Counted from the first letter of the stretch, positions 4,991-12,672 are shown. The stretch is 14,441 bases of DNA from an uncultured Oscillospiraceae bacterium (GCA_900752445.1 CAADVN010000308.1:1-14441), one strand, 5' to 3'. Numbers and translations are program-made. The notes: generated by a model not told the origin, from the letters alone.

Positions 4991-7081
4991 TTGTCCGGTA
5001 TTGAGGAGATATTCGGCACCATGGTGTTCTCGGACGCCGTCATGCGCGAGCGTCTGCCCGCGGAGACCTACGCCGCCGTCAGGCGCACCATGCGCAGCGG
5101 CAGGCGCCTGCATCCAGACACCGCCGAGGTCGTGGCAGCCGCCATGAAGGATTGGGCCCTCGAAAAGGGCGCGACGCATTTCACACACTGGTTCCAGCCC
5201 ATGACCGGCGTCACCGCCGAAAAGCACGACAGCTTCCTCATGCCCGACGGCGTGGGCGGCGTCGTCATGGAGTTTTCAGGCAAGGAGCTCATACACGGCG
5301 AGCCGGACGCCTCAAGCTTCCCCTCCGGCGGCCTGCGCGCCACCTTCGAGGCCCGCGGCTACACCGCCTGGGACCCCACCTCCTACGCCTTCATCCGCGA
5401 CCGCGTGCTCTATATCCCCACGGCCTTCTGCTCCTACGGCGGCGGGGCCCTCGACCAGAAGACGCCCCTGCTGCGCTCCATGGAGGCCCTCTCGCGCCAG
5501 GCGCTGCGAGTCCTCAAGCTCTTCGGCACCGAGGCCGCGCTCGTGCTGCCCATGGTCGGCGCGGAGCAGGAATACTTCCTCGTCGAGAGGGACATGTACG
5601 AGCAGAGGCAGGACCTCATCTACACCGGCCGCACCCTCTACGGCGCGATGCCGCCCAAGGGCCAGGAGATGGACGACCACTACTTCGGCACGGTGAAGCC
5701 CCGCGTCGCCGCCTTCATGCGCGAGATAAACGAGGAGCTCTGGCGCGTCGGCGTCTCCGCCAAGACCGAGCACAACGAGGCCGCGCCCGCCCAGCACGAG
5801 CTCGCCTGCGTCTACGACACGGCGAATATCGCCGCCGACCACAACCAGCTCGTCATGGACGTCATGCAGAAGACCGCCAAGAAGCACGGCCTCGTCTGCC
5901 TGCTGAACGAAAAGCCCTTCGAGGGCGTGAACGGCTCCGGCAAGCACAACAACTGGTCCCTCGCCACGGACACGGGCCTGAACCTCTTCGACTCCGGCGA
6001 GACGCCGGGCGAGAACGCGCAGTTTCTGCTCTTCCTCTGCGCCGTCATAAAGGCCGCCGACGACTATCAGGACCTGCTGCGCATCTCCATAGCCTCGGCC
6101 GGCAACGACCACAGGCTCGGCGCAGCCGAAGCGCCGCCGGCCATCATCTCCATGTACCTCGGCGAGGAGCTCACAGGCATACTCGAGGCCATCGAGAACG
6201 ACACCGCCTGCGACGTGAAGCAGAAGGAGCTCTTCAAGGTCGGCGTACACGCCCTGCCGCGCTTCCCGAAGGACACGACCGACCGCAACCGCACCTCGCC
6301 CTTCGCCTTCACCGGCAACAAGTTCGAGTTCAGGATGCCCGGCTCCGCGGCCTCGATATCCTCCGCGAACATCGCCATAAACACCGCCGTGGCCGAGGAG
6401 CTGCGCCAGTTCGCCGACGAGCTCGAGGGCGCGCAGGAGTTCAAGAGCGCGCTGCAGGGGCTCATAAAGCGGGTCGTGCGCGAGCACAAGCGCGTAATCT
6501 TCAACGGCAACGGCTATGACCCCGCCTGGGTGGACGAGGCCGAGCGCCGCGGGCTGCACAACCTGCGCTCCACGCCCGAGGCCCTGCCCCACATGCTCGA
6601 CGAGGCGAACGTGGAGCTCTACTCGCGGCACAAGGTCTTCTCCTATGCCGAGCTGCGCTCGAGGCTCGATATAAGGCAGGAGGAGTACTGCAAGCTCGTC
6701 ATGATAGAGGGCAAGACGGCCCTGGCCATGGCGCGTCGGGAGATCCTGCCCGCGGTGAGCGCCTTTGCCAGCCGGCTCTCCGGCCAGGCGCTGACCCTCA
6801 TGGCCGCGATGCCGGACTGCGCGGCGCAGTTCGAGCTCGGCACTGCCCGGAGCCTCGCCCAGCTGACCGACGCGGCATACACGCTGGCCGGGCAGCTCGA
6901 GGACGAGCTCATCCGCGCCGAGCAGCTCCATTCCCCGCAGGAGAAGTCGCTGTTCCTGCACGAGCACGTCCTGCCCGTCATGGGCGCGCTGCGCGCCGCC
7001 TGCGACGACATGGAGACGATAACGGGCGAGGACTGCTGGCCCTTCCCGACCTACGGCGAGCTGCTCTTCGGCGTCAAATAG
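4991..7081 (+). CDS. glnN: Glutamine synthetase, type III
   Basis: This 696-aa enzyme makes glutamine from glutamate, ammonia and ATP. It is type III (GlnN), which is much longer than GSI/GSII and forms dodecamers in characterised members. The N-terminus IEEIFGTMVFSDAVMRERLP, then KGATHFTHWFQPMTGVTAEK and MEFSGKELIHGEPDASSFPS, are hallmark type III blocks. Catalytic-domain motifs include GAEQEYF (about 190-196), NEAAPAQHELA (about 262-272) and NGSGKHNNWSL (about 314-324). A long C-terminal region follows, as is usual for the family. The start is taken as TTG at 4991 because of the AGGTGATC site; GTG at 4982 would add three residues. Monocistronic, ending at a strong terminator. Divergence from ammonia-dependent nadE puts two ammonia-using enzymes on one control region. 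Confidence 0.96.
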   Translation: MSGIEEIFGTMVFSDAVMRERLPAETYAAVRRTMRSGRRLHPDTAEVVAAAMKDWALEKGATHFTHWFQPMTGVTAEKHDSFLMPDGVGGVVMEFSGKELIHGEPDASSFPSGGLRATFEARGYTAWDPTSYAFIRDRVLYIPTAFCSYGGGALDQKTPLLRSMEALSRQALRVLKLFGTEAALVLPMVGAEQEYFLVERDMYEQRQDLIYTGRTLYGAMPPKGQEMDDHYFGTVKPRVAAFMREINEELWRVGVSAKTEHNEAAPAQHELACVYDTANIAADHNQLVMDVMQKTAKKHGLVCLLNEKPFEGVNGSGKHNNWSLATDTGLNLFDSGETPGENAQFLLFLCAVIKAADDYQDLLRISIASAGNDHRLGAAEAPPAIISMYLGEELTGILEAIENDTACDVKQKELFKVGVHALPRFPKDTTDRNRTSPFAFTGNKFEFRMPGSAASISSANIAINTAVAEELRQFADELEGAQEFKSALQGLIKRVVREHKRVIFNGNGYDPAWVDEAERRGLHNLRSTPEALPHMLDEANVELYSRHKVFSYAELRSRLDIRQEEYCKLVMIEGKTALAMARREILPAVSAFASRLSGQALTLMAAMPDCAAQFELGTARSLAQLTDAAYTLAGQLEDELIRAEQLHSPQEKSLFLHEHVLPVMGALRAACDDMETITGEDCWPFPTYGELLFGVK

Positions 7082-7099
7082 CCCCTCCGCTGCGATGAA

Positions 7100-7142
7100 A
7101 AGGCCCGGCACCGACTTTTCGGTACCGGGCCTTCGCGTTTTT
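7100..7142. terminator. Bidirectional terminator between convergent genes
   Basis: AAGGCCCGG-c-ACCGA pairs with TCGGT-a-CCGGGCCTT (7100-7114 with 7119-7133). On the plus strand it is followed by CGCGTTTTT, and on the minus strand by TTTTCATC, so it can end both glnN and the convergent phosphoesterase operon, whose stop codon overlaps the T tract. Confidence 0.9.
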
Positions 7143-7987
7143 CATTTGCCGCCCTGCCTGAGCGTGATGGAGACGAGCTCGGGCGTGTTGAGGAACCGGG
7201 GCAGCGGCACGGAGTTGCCGAGGCCGCGCGAGATGAAGAGCGTATAGCCCGGCAGCTCGAAGAGCCCCGCGTCGTACTCGGGAAAGAGCCCCATGTTCGA
7301 GGCCGCGAGCCCGCCGACGAAGGGCAGGCGCACTACCCCGCCGTGGGTGTGGCCGCAGAGGATGAGGTCCACGTCGAGCTCCGGGTACCTCTCGGCCCAG
7401 TAGGCCCGGTGCGCCAGCAGGAGCACGAAGTCCTCCGGCGCCTCCTTGCGAAGCTGCGCCACGAACTCGTCCGGCTCCGCCATCTCCGCGGGCCCGTTCG
7501 GGTCGTCCACGCCCGCGAGCACGATGCTGTCCCCGCCCCGCTCCAGGCGCAGGTATTCGTTCCTCAGGCAGACCGCGCCGGCCGCCTCGAGCGCCGCGAA
7601 GAGCGTGTAGGCCTCGCCCGAGGCCCAGTCGTGGTTGCCGCTCACGAAGTACACCGGCGCTATGGCGGCAAGCTCACGCACGAGCGCCTCGAGCTCCGGC
7701 AGCTCCCGCTCCGTCTTGCCCTCGTCCAGGAAATCGCCCGTGAGGGCTATGAGCTCCGGCTCCTCCGCCCGGACCTTTTCGATGAGCCGGGCGTTGCCCT
7801 CGCCGAAGCGCGAGCCGTGCAGGTCGCTCAGCTGCACTATACGGAAGCCGTCAAAGCCCTCGGGCAGGCCCTCGAGGCCCAGCTCCAGCCGCGTGACCCC
7901 GAGCCCGTACTTCGACAGCAGCATGCCCGCGCCCAGAAGCGCCAGGACTATGAGCGCGGCGAAAGTGAGGGCGCGCCGCTTTCTCAT
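7142..7987 (-). CDS. Membrane-anchored metallophosphoesterase, YkuE-like
   Basis: This 281-aa protein has a basic N-terminus (MRKRR) and one hydrophobic helix (about 7-24), then a calcineurin-like phosphoesterase domain with all metal-ligand motifs: SDLHG (54-58), GDFLD (84-88), GNHD (117-120), AHRAYW with H193, and GHTHG (212-216). The anchor would hold the catalytic domain on the outer face of the membrane. The family (YkuE/YaeI type) hydrolyses phosphoesters of envelope lipids or related substrates; the substrate here cannot be read from sequence. Its ATG overlaps the stop of the NYN gene by 4 nt, which implies translational coupling. Confidence 0.88.
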   Translation of the reverse strand: MRKRRALTFAALIVLALLGAGMLLSKYGLGVTRLELGLEGLPEGFDGFRIVQLSDLHGSRFGEGNARLIEKVRAEEPELIALTGDFLDEGKTERELPELEALVRELAAIAPVYFVSGNHDWASGEAYTLFAALEAAGAVCLRNEYLRLERGGDSIVLAGVDDPNGPAEMAEPDEFVAQLRKEAPEDFVLLLAHRAYWAERYPELDVDLILCGHTHGGVVRLPFVGGLAASNMGLFPEYDAGLFELPGYTLFISRGLGNSVPLPRFLNTPELVSITLRQGGK

Positions 7988-8829
7988 TGCGCCTCCTGGT
8001 CGCGGATGTAGATGGGCCGCACGTTGGGGTCGGAGGTCGTGCGCACCTGCACCTCGAAGCGCGGCAGGTTTTTGAGCATGGTCGAGAGCTTGCCGAAGCC
8101 GTAGGTGCGCGGGTCGAAGTCCGGCTGCTTCTTGATTATGAGGTTGCCGAGGTTCGACAGGTCGATGTAGCCGTCGTCGTCCGCGAGGTCGGCCACGGAG
8201 TCCGCTATGAGGTCGATGACGCTCTCGGGCACGGCGGGCTTCTTCTCCTCCGCCGCCGCCGTTTTTTTGGACGCGGCCTTTGACGCCGCCGGGGCCTTCT
8301 CCGCTGCCTTCTCGGCCTTGGACTGCGCCGCCGTCTTCTTCGACGCGGCCTTGGCCGGGGCCTTCGCGGCCTTCTCGGTCTTCTTGTAGCGGTCGCGTAT
8401 GACCTCGATGCGTATGAACTTGTCGCAGGCCTGGACAAAGGCCTTGGGCGTCTTCTCCTCGCCTATGCCTATGACGTACATGCCGCTCTCGCGCAGGCGT
8501 ATGGCCAGCGGCGTGAAGTCCGAGTCCGAGGACACGAGCACATAGCCGTCGGTCTTGCCGGTGTAGAGTATGTCCATGGCGTCGATTATCATGGCCGAGT
8601 CCGTGGCGTTCTTGCCCGTCGTGTAGGCGAACTGCTGCCTGGGCGTGACGGCGTTCTCGAGCAGGCTGTCCTTCCAGCTCGCCAGCCCGTGGCTCGCCCA
8701 GTCGCCGTAGATGCGCTTTATCATCGGAGTGCCGTAGATGGCGATCTCCTCCATTATGCTCTTGAGGCAGTCCCTCGGAGCGTTGTCCCCGTCGATGAGC
8801 ACGGCGAGGCGCAGGTTTTCTATTGACAT
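7984..8829 (-). CDS. NYN domain - OST-HTH (LOTUS) protein, LabA-like
   Basis: This 281-aa protein combines an N-terminal NYN (PIN-fold, LabA/DUF88) domain of about 145 residues, a low-complexity Lys/Ala linker (about 149-200, histone H1-like) and a C-terminal OST-HTH/LOTUS domain (about 203-262, with DLIADSVADLADDDGYIDLS and YGFGKLSTMLKNLPRFEV). Acidic NYN residues are visible in LIDGDN (11-16), NATDSAMIIDAMD (D77, D83) and VSSDSDF (D102, D104), consistent with an active metal-dependent RNase fold. The family is thought to act on RNA; targets are unknown. Start: ATG at 8827-8829. A longer frame back to 8892 would begin inside the promoter -35 box, so it is rejected. First gene of an operon with the phosphoesterase. 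Confidence 0.88.
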   Translation of the reverse strand: MSIENLRLAVLIDGDNAPRDCLKSIMEEIAIYGTPMIKRIYGDWASHGLASWKDSLLENAVTPRQQFAYTTGKNATDSAMIIDAMDILYTGKTDGYVLVSSDSDFTPLAIRLRESGMYVIGIGEEKTPKAFVQACDKFIRIEVIRDRYKKTEKAAKAPAKAASKKTAAQSKAEKAAEKAPAASKAASKKTAAAEEKKPAVPESVIDLIADSVADLADDDGYIDLSNLGNLIIKKQPDFDPRTYGFGKLSTMLKNLPRFEVQVRTTSDPNVRPIYIRDQEAQ

Positions 8830-8865
8830 TCGATCACATCTTTCCAAATAATGGCCGTAACCTGT

Positions 8866-8894
8866 ATTATAACACGTCCCGCACGATTTCACAA
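8866..8894 (-). promoter_or_regulatory. Promoter of the NYN-phosphoesterase operon
   Basis: On the minus strand TTGTGA (8889-8894), a 17-nt spacer and a perfect TATAAT (8866-8871) lie about 37 nt before the NYN gene start. Confidence 0.75.
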
Positions 8895-8930
8895 GCGGGG
8901 AAAAAACCGGGAACAGTTTACAAATTGGTC

Positions 8931-8959
8931 TTGAAAGGAGGAGGGGATTGAGTTATAAT
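8931..8959 (+). promoter_or_regulatory. Promoter of the foldase gene
   Basis: TTGAAA (8931-8936), a 17-nt spacer and TATAAT (8954-8959) precede the 548-aa gene, with a leader of about 58 nt. Confidence 0.82.
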
Positions 8960-8968
8960 GCTATGGCT

Positions 8969-8991
8969 ATCTGATTTGGTCAGGTTTTTTT
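8969..8991 (+). promoter_or_regulatory. Short hairpin plus T tract at the foldase transcript start
   Basis: A 6-bp stem (8969-8974 with 8980-8985, one T-G pair) is followed by a run of T to 8991, only a few nt after the expected transcription start. It could cause early pausing or attenuation, but the stem is weak and may be chance. Confidence 0.3.
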
Positions 8992-9023
8992 AATGAATGT
9001 AAGAAGTAAAGGATGAAGCACCA

Positions 9024-10670
9024 ATGAGCGCATCGCAGGACAAAAAGAGACGCCAGACCGAGCGCATGGAGGGCACCGACAAGCAGACCCTGGCAGAGCG
9101 CGAGGCGGCGGTCAAGAGAAAGAAGGAGCGCACCCGCTGGGGCATAGTCAGCGCCATCATAGCCGTCTTTGTCATCGTGGTCATTCTGCTGAACACCAAC
9201 CTGTTCTACAGCGGCACGACGGCGATAACTATAAACGGCACGCAGTACACGAACGCCGACTACCAGTACTACTACTCCAGCGCCTACGCCAGCTTTGTGA
9301 ACACCTATGGCAGCTACCTGAGCATGTTCTTCGATTCCAGCCAGGACCTGGACGAGCAGGCTTTCACCGCGACCTATCTGCCGGACCTGCCCGAGGGCAT
9401 CGACGAGAACTCCACCTGGAAGGACTACTTCAAGGCCCTCGCCCTTCAGAACATGACCGAGGTCACGGCGCTCTACGATGAGGCGATGAAGGCCGGCTAC
9501 GAGCTCTCCGCCGAGGACGAGGCCGAGATAGACGAGATCATCGCGAGCTTTGACACCGCCGCGGCGAGCTACGGCCTGCGCAACGCCAAGGCCTTCGTCT
9601 CCTTCTACTACGGCAAGGGCAACACCGTGGAGTCCGTGCGCGAGCTGCTGACCCGCGGCTACATCGCCTCGGGCTACGCGCAGGAGAAGTTCGAGTCCTT
9701 CGAGTACACCCAGGAGGAGCTCGACGCCTACTATAACGAGCACGCGGACGAGCTCGACGCCTTCACCTACAGCTACTACCTCGTTTCGGCGGAGAAGGTC
9801 GAGACGACCGAGACCGTGACGGACGAGGAGACCGGCGAGGAGAAGGAGGAGACCACGGAGGCCGTGACGGACGAGACCATGGCCGAGGCCAAGGAGACCG
9901 CCGAGCGCATCGCGGACGCCGTCGAGAGCGGCGCCGAGGAGCAGGCCATGAGCTTTGCCGAGGCCGTGACCGAGGTCATGGGCGAGGACGCCTCCGCCAC
10001 CGAGTATGAGAACACGCTCGGCGTGAGCAGCGTGAGCTACATGCCCGACGCCGTGTCCGAGTGGCTGACCGACAGCGCCAGGGCCGAGGGCGACATCACC
10101 GTCATCGAGTCCGAGGGCAGCGGCTACTACGTCGTGCAGTTCTTCGCCCGCAGCGACAACAGCGACTACAACGCCGTGAGCTTCAGGCACATCCTGAAGA
10201 ACGTCACCGACAGCGACGGCGACGGCGAGTACAGCAGCGAGGAGATCGGCACCACCGAGGACGCCATCAACGAGATCTACGACGAGTGGAAGAACGGCGA
10301 CGCGACCGAGGAGAGCTTTGCCGAGCTCGCCGACGCCAACAGCGACGATTCCGGCTCCAACACCAACGGCGGCCTCTACGAGCACGTGGGCAAGAACAGC
10401 ATGGTGGACGTCGTGAACGACTTCATCTTCGACCCGGACACCCAGCCCGGCGACACCACCGTCGTCTTCAACGAGGGCAGCTACACCGGCTGGCACATCA
10501 TCTACTTCGTCGGCGCCGACGAGATGAGCTACCACGACTGCCTGGCAGACTACGGCATCAGCAGTGTCGAGGGCCTGCGCCAGCCCGACTACGACGCCTG
10601 GCACGATGAGCTCGTGAGCGGCTACTCCGCCACGGTCAACAGCTTCATCAACTGGTTCGCCAAGGTGTGA
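9024..10670 (+). CDS. Membrane-anchored parvulin/SurA-type peptidyl-prolyl isomerase (foldase)
   Basis: This 548-aa protein has a 38-residue charged cytoplasmic N-terminus, one membrane helix (about 40-57, WGIVSAIIAVFVIVVILL) and a long acidic extracytoplasmic part. Its layout matches SurA/PrsA-type foldases: an N-terminal helical chaperone region (about 70-240) with NG.xYTNADY, followed by parvulin-like segments (about 246-375 and 386-497, with FRHIL at 387-391, GGLYEHVGKNSMV at 449-461 and a GWHIIYF strand at 489-495). Such proteins help secreted proteins fold. An acidic Thr/Glu-rich insert (260-285) interrupts the first parvulin-like segment, and an EF-hand-like loop (396-407) follows HILKNVT. 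Monocistronic on its own promoter; the start ATG follows AAAGGATG. Whether both PPIase domains are catalytically active cannot be judged. Confidence 0.82.
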   Translation: MSASQDKKRRQTERMEGTDKQTLAEREAAVKRKKERTRWGIVSAIIAVFVIVVILLNTNLFYSGTTAITINGTQYTNADYQYYYSSAYASFVNTYGSYLSMFFDSSQDLDEQAFTATYLPDLPEGIDENSTWKDYFKALALQNMTEVTALYDEAMKAGYELSAEDEAEIDEIIASFDTAAASYGLRNAKAFVSFYYGKGNTVESVRELLTRGYIASGYAQEKFESFEYTQEELDAYYNEHADELDAFTYSYYLVSAEKVETTETVTDEETGEEKEETTEAVTDETMAEAKETAERIADAVESGAEEQAMSFAEAVTEVMGEDASATEYENTLGVSSVSYMPDAVSEWLTDSARAEGDITVIESEGSGYYVVQFFARSDNSDYNAVSFRHILKNVTDSDGDGEYSSEEIGTTEDAINEIYDEWKNGDATEESFAELADANSDDSGSNTNGGLYEHVGKNSMVDVVNDFIFDPDTQPGDTTVVFNEGSYTGWHIIYFVGADEMSYHDCLADYGISSVEGLRQPDYDAWHDELVSGYSATVNSFINWFAKV

Positions 10671-10690
10671 ACGAAATAGATCAAAAAACC

Positions 10691-10720
10691 AAGAGGCGGC
10701 TTGCGGGTCGCCTCTTTGTT
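10691..10720 (+). terminator. Hairpin between the foldase gene and tcdA
   Basis: AAGAGGCG (10691-10698) pairs with CGCCTCTT (10709-10716) around a 10-nt loop and is followed by TGTTTG. The tcdA ribosome site begins only 9 nt later (10725), so tcdA transcription must read through it or start upstream of it. Confidence 0.7.
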
Positions 10721-10739
10721 TGTCAAGGAGGCGAGAGCT

Positions 10740-11456
10740 ATGCAGGAGCGGACGAAGCGTTTGGAGATGCTGCTCGGGGCCGGGGCCATGGAACGGCTCG
10801 CGGCGGCGCGGGTCATCGTGTTCGGCCTGGGCGGCGTGGGCTCCTGGTGCGCCGAGGCGCTGGCGCGCTCGGGCGTGGGCGCGCTCACGATAGTTGACGA
10901 GGACAGCTTTTCCGAGTCCAATATAAACCGGCAGCTAGGCGCTCTCGGCTCCACCGTGGGCAGGCCGAAGGCCGAGGCCATGGCGGAGCGCCTGCGTGAC
11001 ATCGCGCCCGGGGCGGATATCCGGCCCGTCACGGCGCGCTACGAGGCCGCGAGCCGGGGCCGATTCTTCCCGGGCGGCTATGACTACGTCGCCGACTGCA
11101 TAGACCTCGTCGCCTGCAAGCTGGACCTCATAGAGGCCGCGCGGGAGCACGGCGTGCCGATAATATCGGCGCTGGGCACGGGCAACAAGCTCGACGCCTC
11201 AAGGCTCGAGGCCTGCGACATCTCGGAGACCCGGGGCTGCCCGCTGGCGCGGGTCATGCGCAAGGAGCTCAGGCGCCGGGGCATAGAGCGGCTCGAGGTC
11301 GTGTACAGCCCCGAAGAGGCCCGGCGGGCCGAACAGTGCGAGGCCCCGCCGCCCGGCAGAAGGAGCGTGCCCGGCTCGGCGGTCTGGGTGCCGGCCTCGG
11401 CCGGCCTGCTCATGGCCCAGAGGATAGTGCTGAAAATCGCGGAGGTGGAGCTTTGA
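10740..11456 (+). CDS. tcdA: tRNA threonylcarbamoyladenosine dehydratase (TcdA/CsdL)
   Basis: This 238-aa E1/ThiF/MoeB-fold enzyme uses ATP to cyclise N6-threonylcarbamoyladenosine (t6A) at tRNA position 37 to ct6A. The nucleotide-binding GLGGVGSW (29-36), IVDEDSFSESNINRQ (51-65) and the DCIDLVACK block (119-127) mark the adenylating domain; GTGNKLD (146-152) and TRGCPLARVMRKELRRRGI (164-182, C167) are characteristic of the TcdA subgroup rather than ThiF or MoeB. It starts at ATG 10740, eight nt after a perfect AAGGAGG; a longer frame back to 10701 would begin inside the upstream hairpin. Its TGA overlaps the TTG of the next gene. First gene of a four-gene run ending at purB. Confidence 0.92.
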   Translation: MQERTKRLEMLLGAGAMERLAAARVIVFGLGGVGSWCAEALARSGVGALTIVDEDSFSESNINRQLGALGSTVGRPKAEAMAERLRDIAPGADIRPVTARYEAASRGRFFPGGYDYVADCIDLVACKLDLIEAAREHGVPIISALGTGNKLDASRLEACDISETRGCPLARVMRKELRRRGIERLEVVYSPEEARRAEQCEAPPPGRRSVPGSAVWVPASAGLLMAQRIVLKIAEVEL

Positions 11457-12145
11457 AGAAGCTTATTCCGCTGCTGGTGATAGTATCCCTGCTGCTCACG
11501 GCCTGCGCGGCGCAGGAGCCCGACGGCGCCAGGGCCCGGGCGGAGCGCGAGTTCGGGGACGCCGTGGAAAAGGCCGTCGAGGCGATAGAGCGCGTGCGGC
11601 GGGACGAGCTCTCCCACGTCACGCAGCCCTTTGATGCCGCGGACGCCTTCCGGGGCGAGATGGACGTGCCCGAGGAGGAGCTCGAATACCTCGACGCCGT
11701 GGGCGATTACATAGTAGAGAGCATGCCCGGGGGCCTCTCGGCCTATGACCAGTATAAATACCTCGGCTTCGTGCTCTCCTACTGCGCCGAATACGACTAC
11801 GACGTACACGAGGACACGCTCAACGAGACGCCCTACGGCGCGCTCATAGAGGGCCGGGCCATCTGCCTGGGCTATACGAACACCATGCTCTGGCTCTGCG
11901 AGAAGGCCGGCCTGCGCTGCTCGGCAATAAGCGGCTACGCAAGCTGGAACGGCGAGGAGCACGGCTGGGACATGGCCTACCTCGAAGAGGGCAGCTACTA
12001 CATGGATATAACCTGGTGCGACCAGCGCGGCGAGCCGGGCTCGGACGGCTGGAACAGCTGCTTCATGGTGACGGAGGCCGTGCTCTCCGAGGACCACGGC
12101 ATCTGGACCGGCGGCCCGGCCACGGGGACGGTGGACTACAGATGA
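11453..12145 (+). CDS. Transglutaminase-like lipoprotein
   Basis: This 230-aa protein begins with a lipoprotein signal peptide (MKKLIPLLVIVSLLLTAC, lipobox LTAC, Cys18), so it should be lipid-anchored on the outer face of the membrane. The mature part has a transglutaminase-like fold with a complete Cys-His-Asp triad: C138 in RAICLGYTNTM, H170 in EHGWDMAYL and D185 in YMDITWCD. Such domains act as cysteine proteases or cross-linking enzymes, sometimes on peptidoglycan peptides; the actual substrate is unknown. The start is TTG at 11453-11455 with GGAGGTGG just before it, overlapping the tcdA stop by 4 nt (TTGA). The gene downstream overlaps by ATGA, so translation is probably coupled. Linkage to tRNA modification and purine synthesis looks incidental. 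Confidence 0.85.
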   Translation: MKKLIPLLVIVSLLLTACAAQEPDGARARAEREFGDAVEKAVEAIERVRRDELSHVTQPFDAADAFRGEMDVPEEELEYLDAVGDYIVESMPGGLSAYDQYKYLGFVLSYCAEYDYDVHEDTLNETPYGALIEGRAICLGYTNTMLWLCEKAGLRCSAISGYASWNGEEHGWDMAYLEEGSYYMDITWCDQRGEPGSDGWNSCFMVTEAVLSEDHGIWTGGPATGTVDYR

Positions 12146-12672
12146 ACTGGATACTCGAAACGGAGCGCCTGCGCCTGCGCGAGCTCACCTGGGCGGACTA
12201 CGACGGCCTCTGCCTCATGCTCCGGGACGCGGAGACGATGTACGCCTACGAGCACGCCTTCTCCGAGGCCGAGGCGCGCGAGTGGCTGCAGAAGCAGCTC
12301 GACAGGTACGCGGGATACGGCTTCGGGCTCTGGGCCGTGGCGCTGAAGGAGACGGGCGCGCTCATAGGCCAGTGCGGGCTGACGATGCAGGACGGCGGGG
12401 ACTTCGGCCCGGTGCTCGAGGTGGGCTATATCTTCAACCGGGCATATTGGCACAGGGGCTACGCGACCGAGGCCGCACGGGCGTGCAGGGACTACGCCTT
12501 CAATAAGCTCGGGGCGAAGGAGGTCTTCTCCATCATCAGAGACGGCAACGCCGCCTCCGTGAACGTCGCCCTGAGAAACGGCATGGAGCCGCGCGGGCGG
12601 CTCGTGAAGCACTATTACGGTATCGATATGCCGCATACGCTCTACTCCGCGCGTGTTGCGGACGCGCTGTGA
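12142..12672 (+). CDS. GNAT acetyltransferase, RimJ/RimL type
   Basis: This 176-aa N-acetyltransferase has the RimJ/RimL-type opening TERLRLRELTWADYDGL (7-23), the acetyl-CoA binding motif HRGYATEAARA (104-114, R/GxxA type) and the family's DGNAASVNVALRNGM near the C-terminus (134-148). It transfers an acetyl group from acetyl-CoA to an amino group, such as a protein N-terminus or small molecule; the target cannot be read from sequence. ATG overlaps the upstream stop (ATGA). Ends 42 nt before purB. Confidence 0.88.
   Translation: MNWILETERLRLRELTWADYDGLCLMLRDAETMYAYEHAFSEAEAREWLQKQLDRYAGYGFGLWAVALKETGALIGQCGLTMQDGGDFGPVLEVGYIFNRAYWHRGYATEAARACRDYAFNKLGAKEVFSIIRDGNAASVNVALRNGMEPRGRLVKHYYGIDMPHTLYSARVADAL

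Noticed and set aside
5312..7111. Minus-strand ORF (599 aa) opposite glnN
   Set aside because: A composition shadow (Gly/Val/Leu/His/Arg-rich) of the strongly supported glnN frame.
8270..8390. Repetitive GCC/CTT-rich stretch that might be a tandem DNA repeat
   Set aside because: It encodes the Lys/Ala linker of the NYN protein and the repetition is irregular at the DNA level.
7984..8892. Longer start (8892) for the NYN gene
   Set aside because: The extra 21 residues would be encoded by the promoter region (the start falls inside the -35 box), and ATG 8829 has a fitting ribosome site and begins just before the domain.
8993..9016. Seven-codon upstream ORF (ATG to TGA) in the foldase leader
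   Set aside because: No ribosome site and no sign of a regulatory codon run; likely chance.
8967..10604. Minus-strand ORF (545 aa) opposite the foldase
   Set aside because: Val/Gly/Leu-rich shadow with no start signals, while the plus-strand protein has a promoter, ribosome site and family features.
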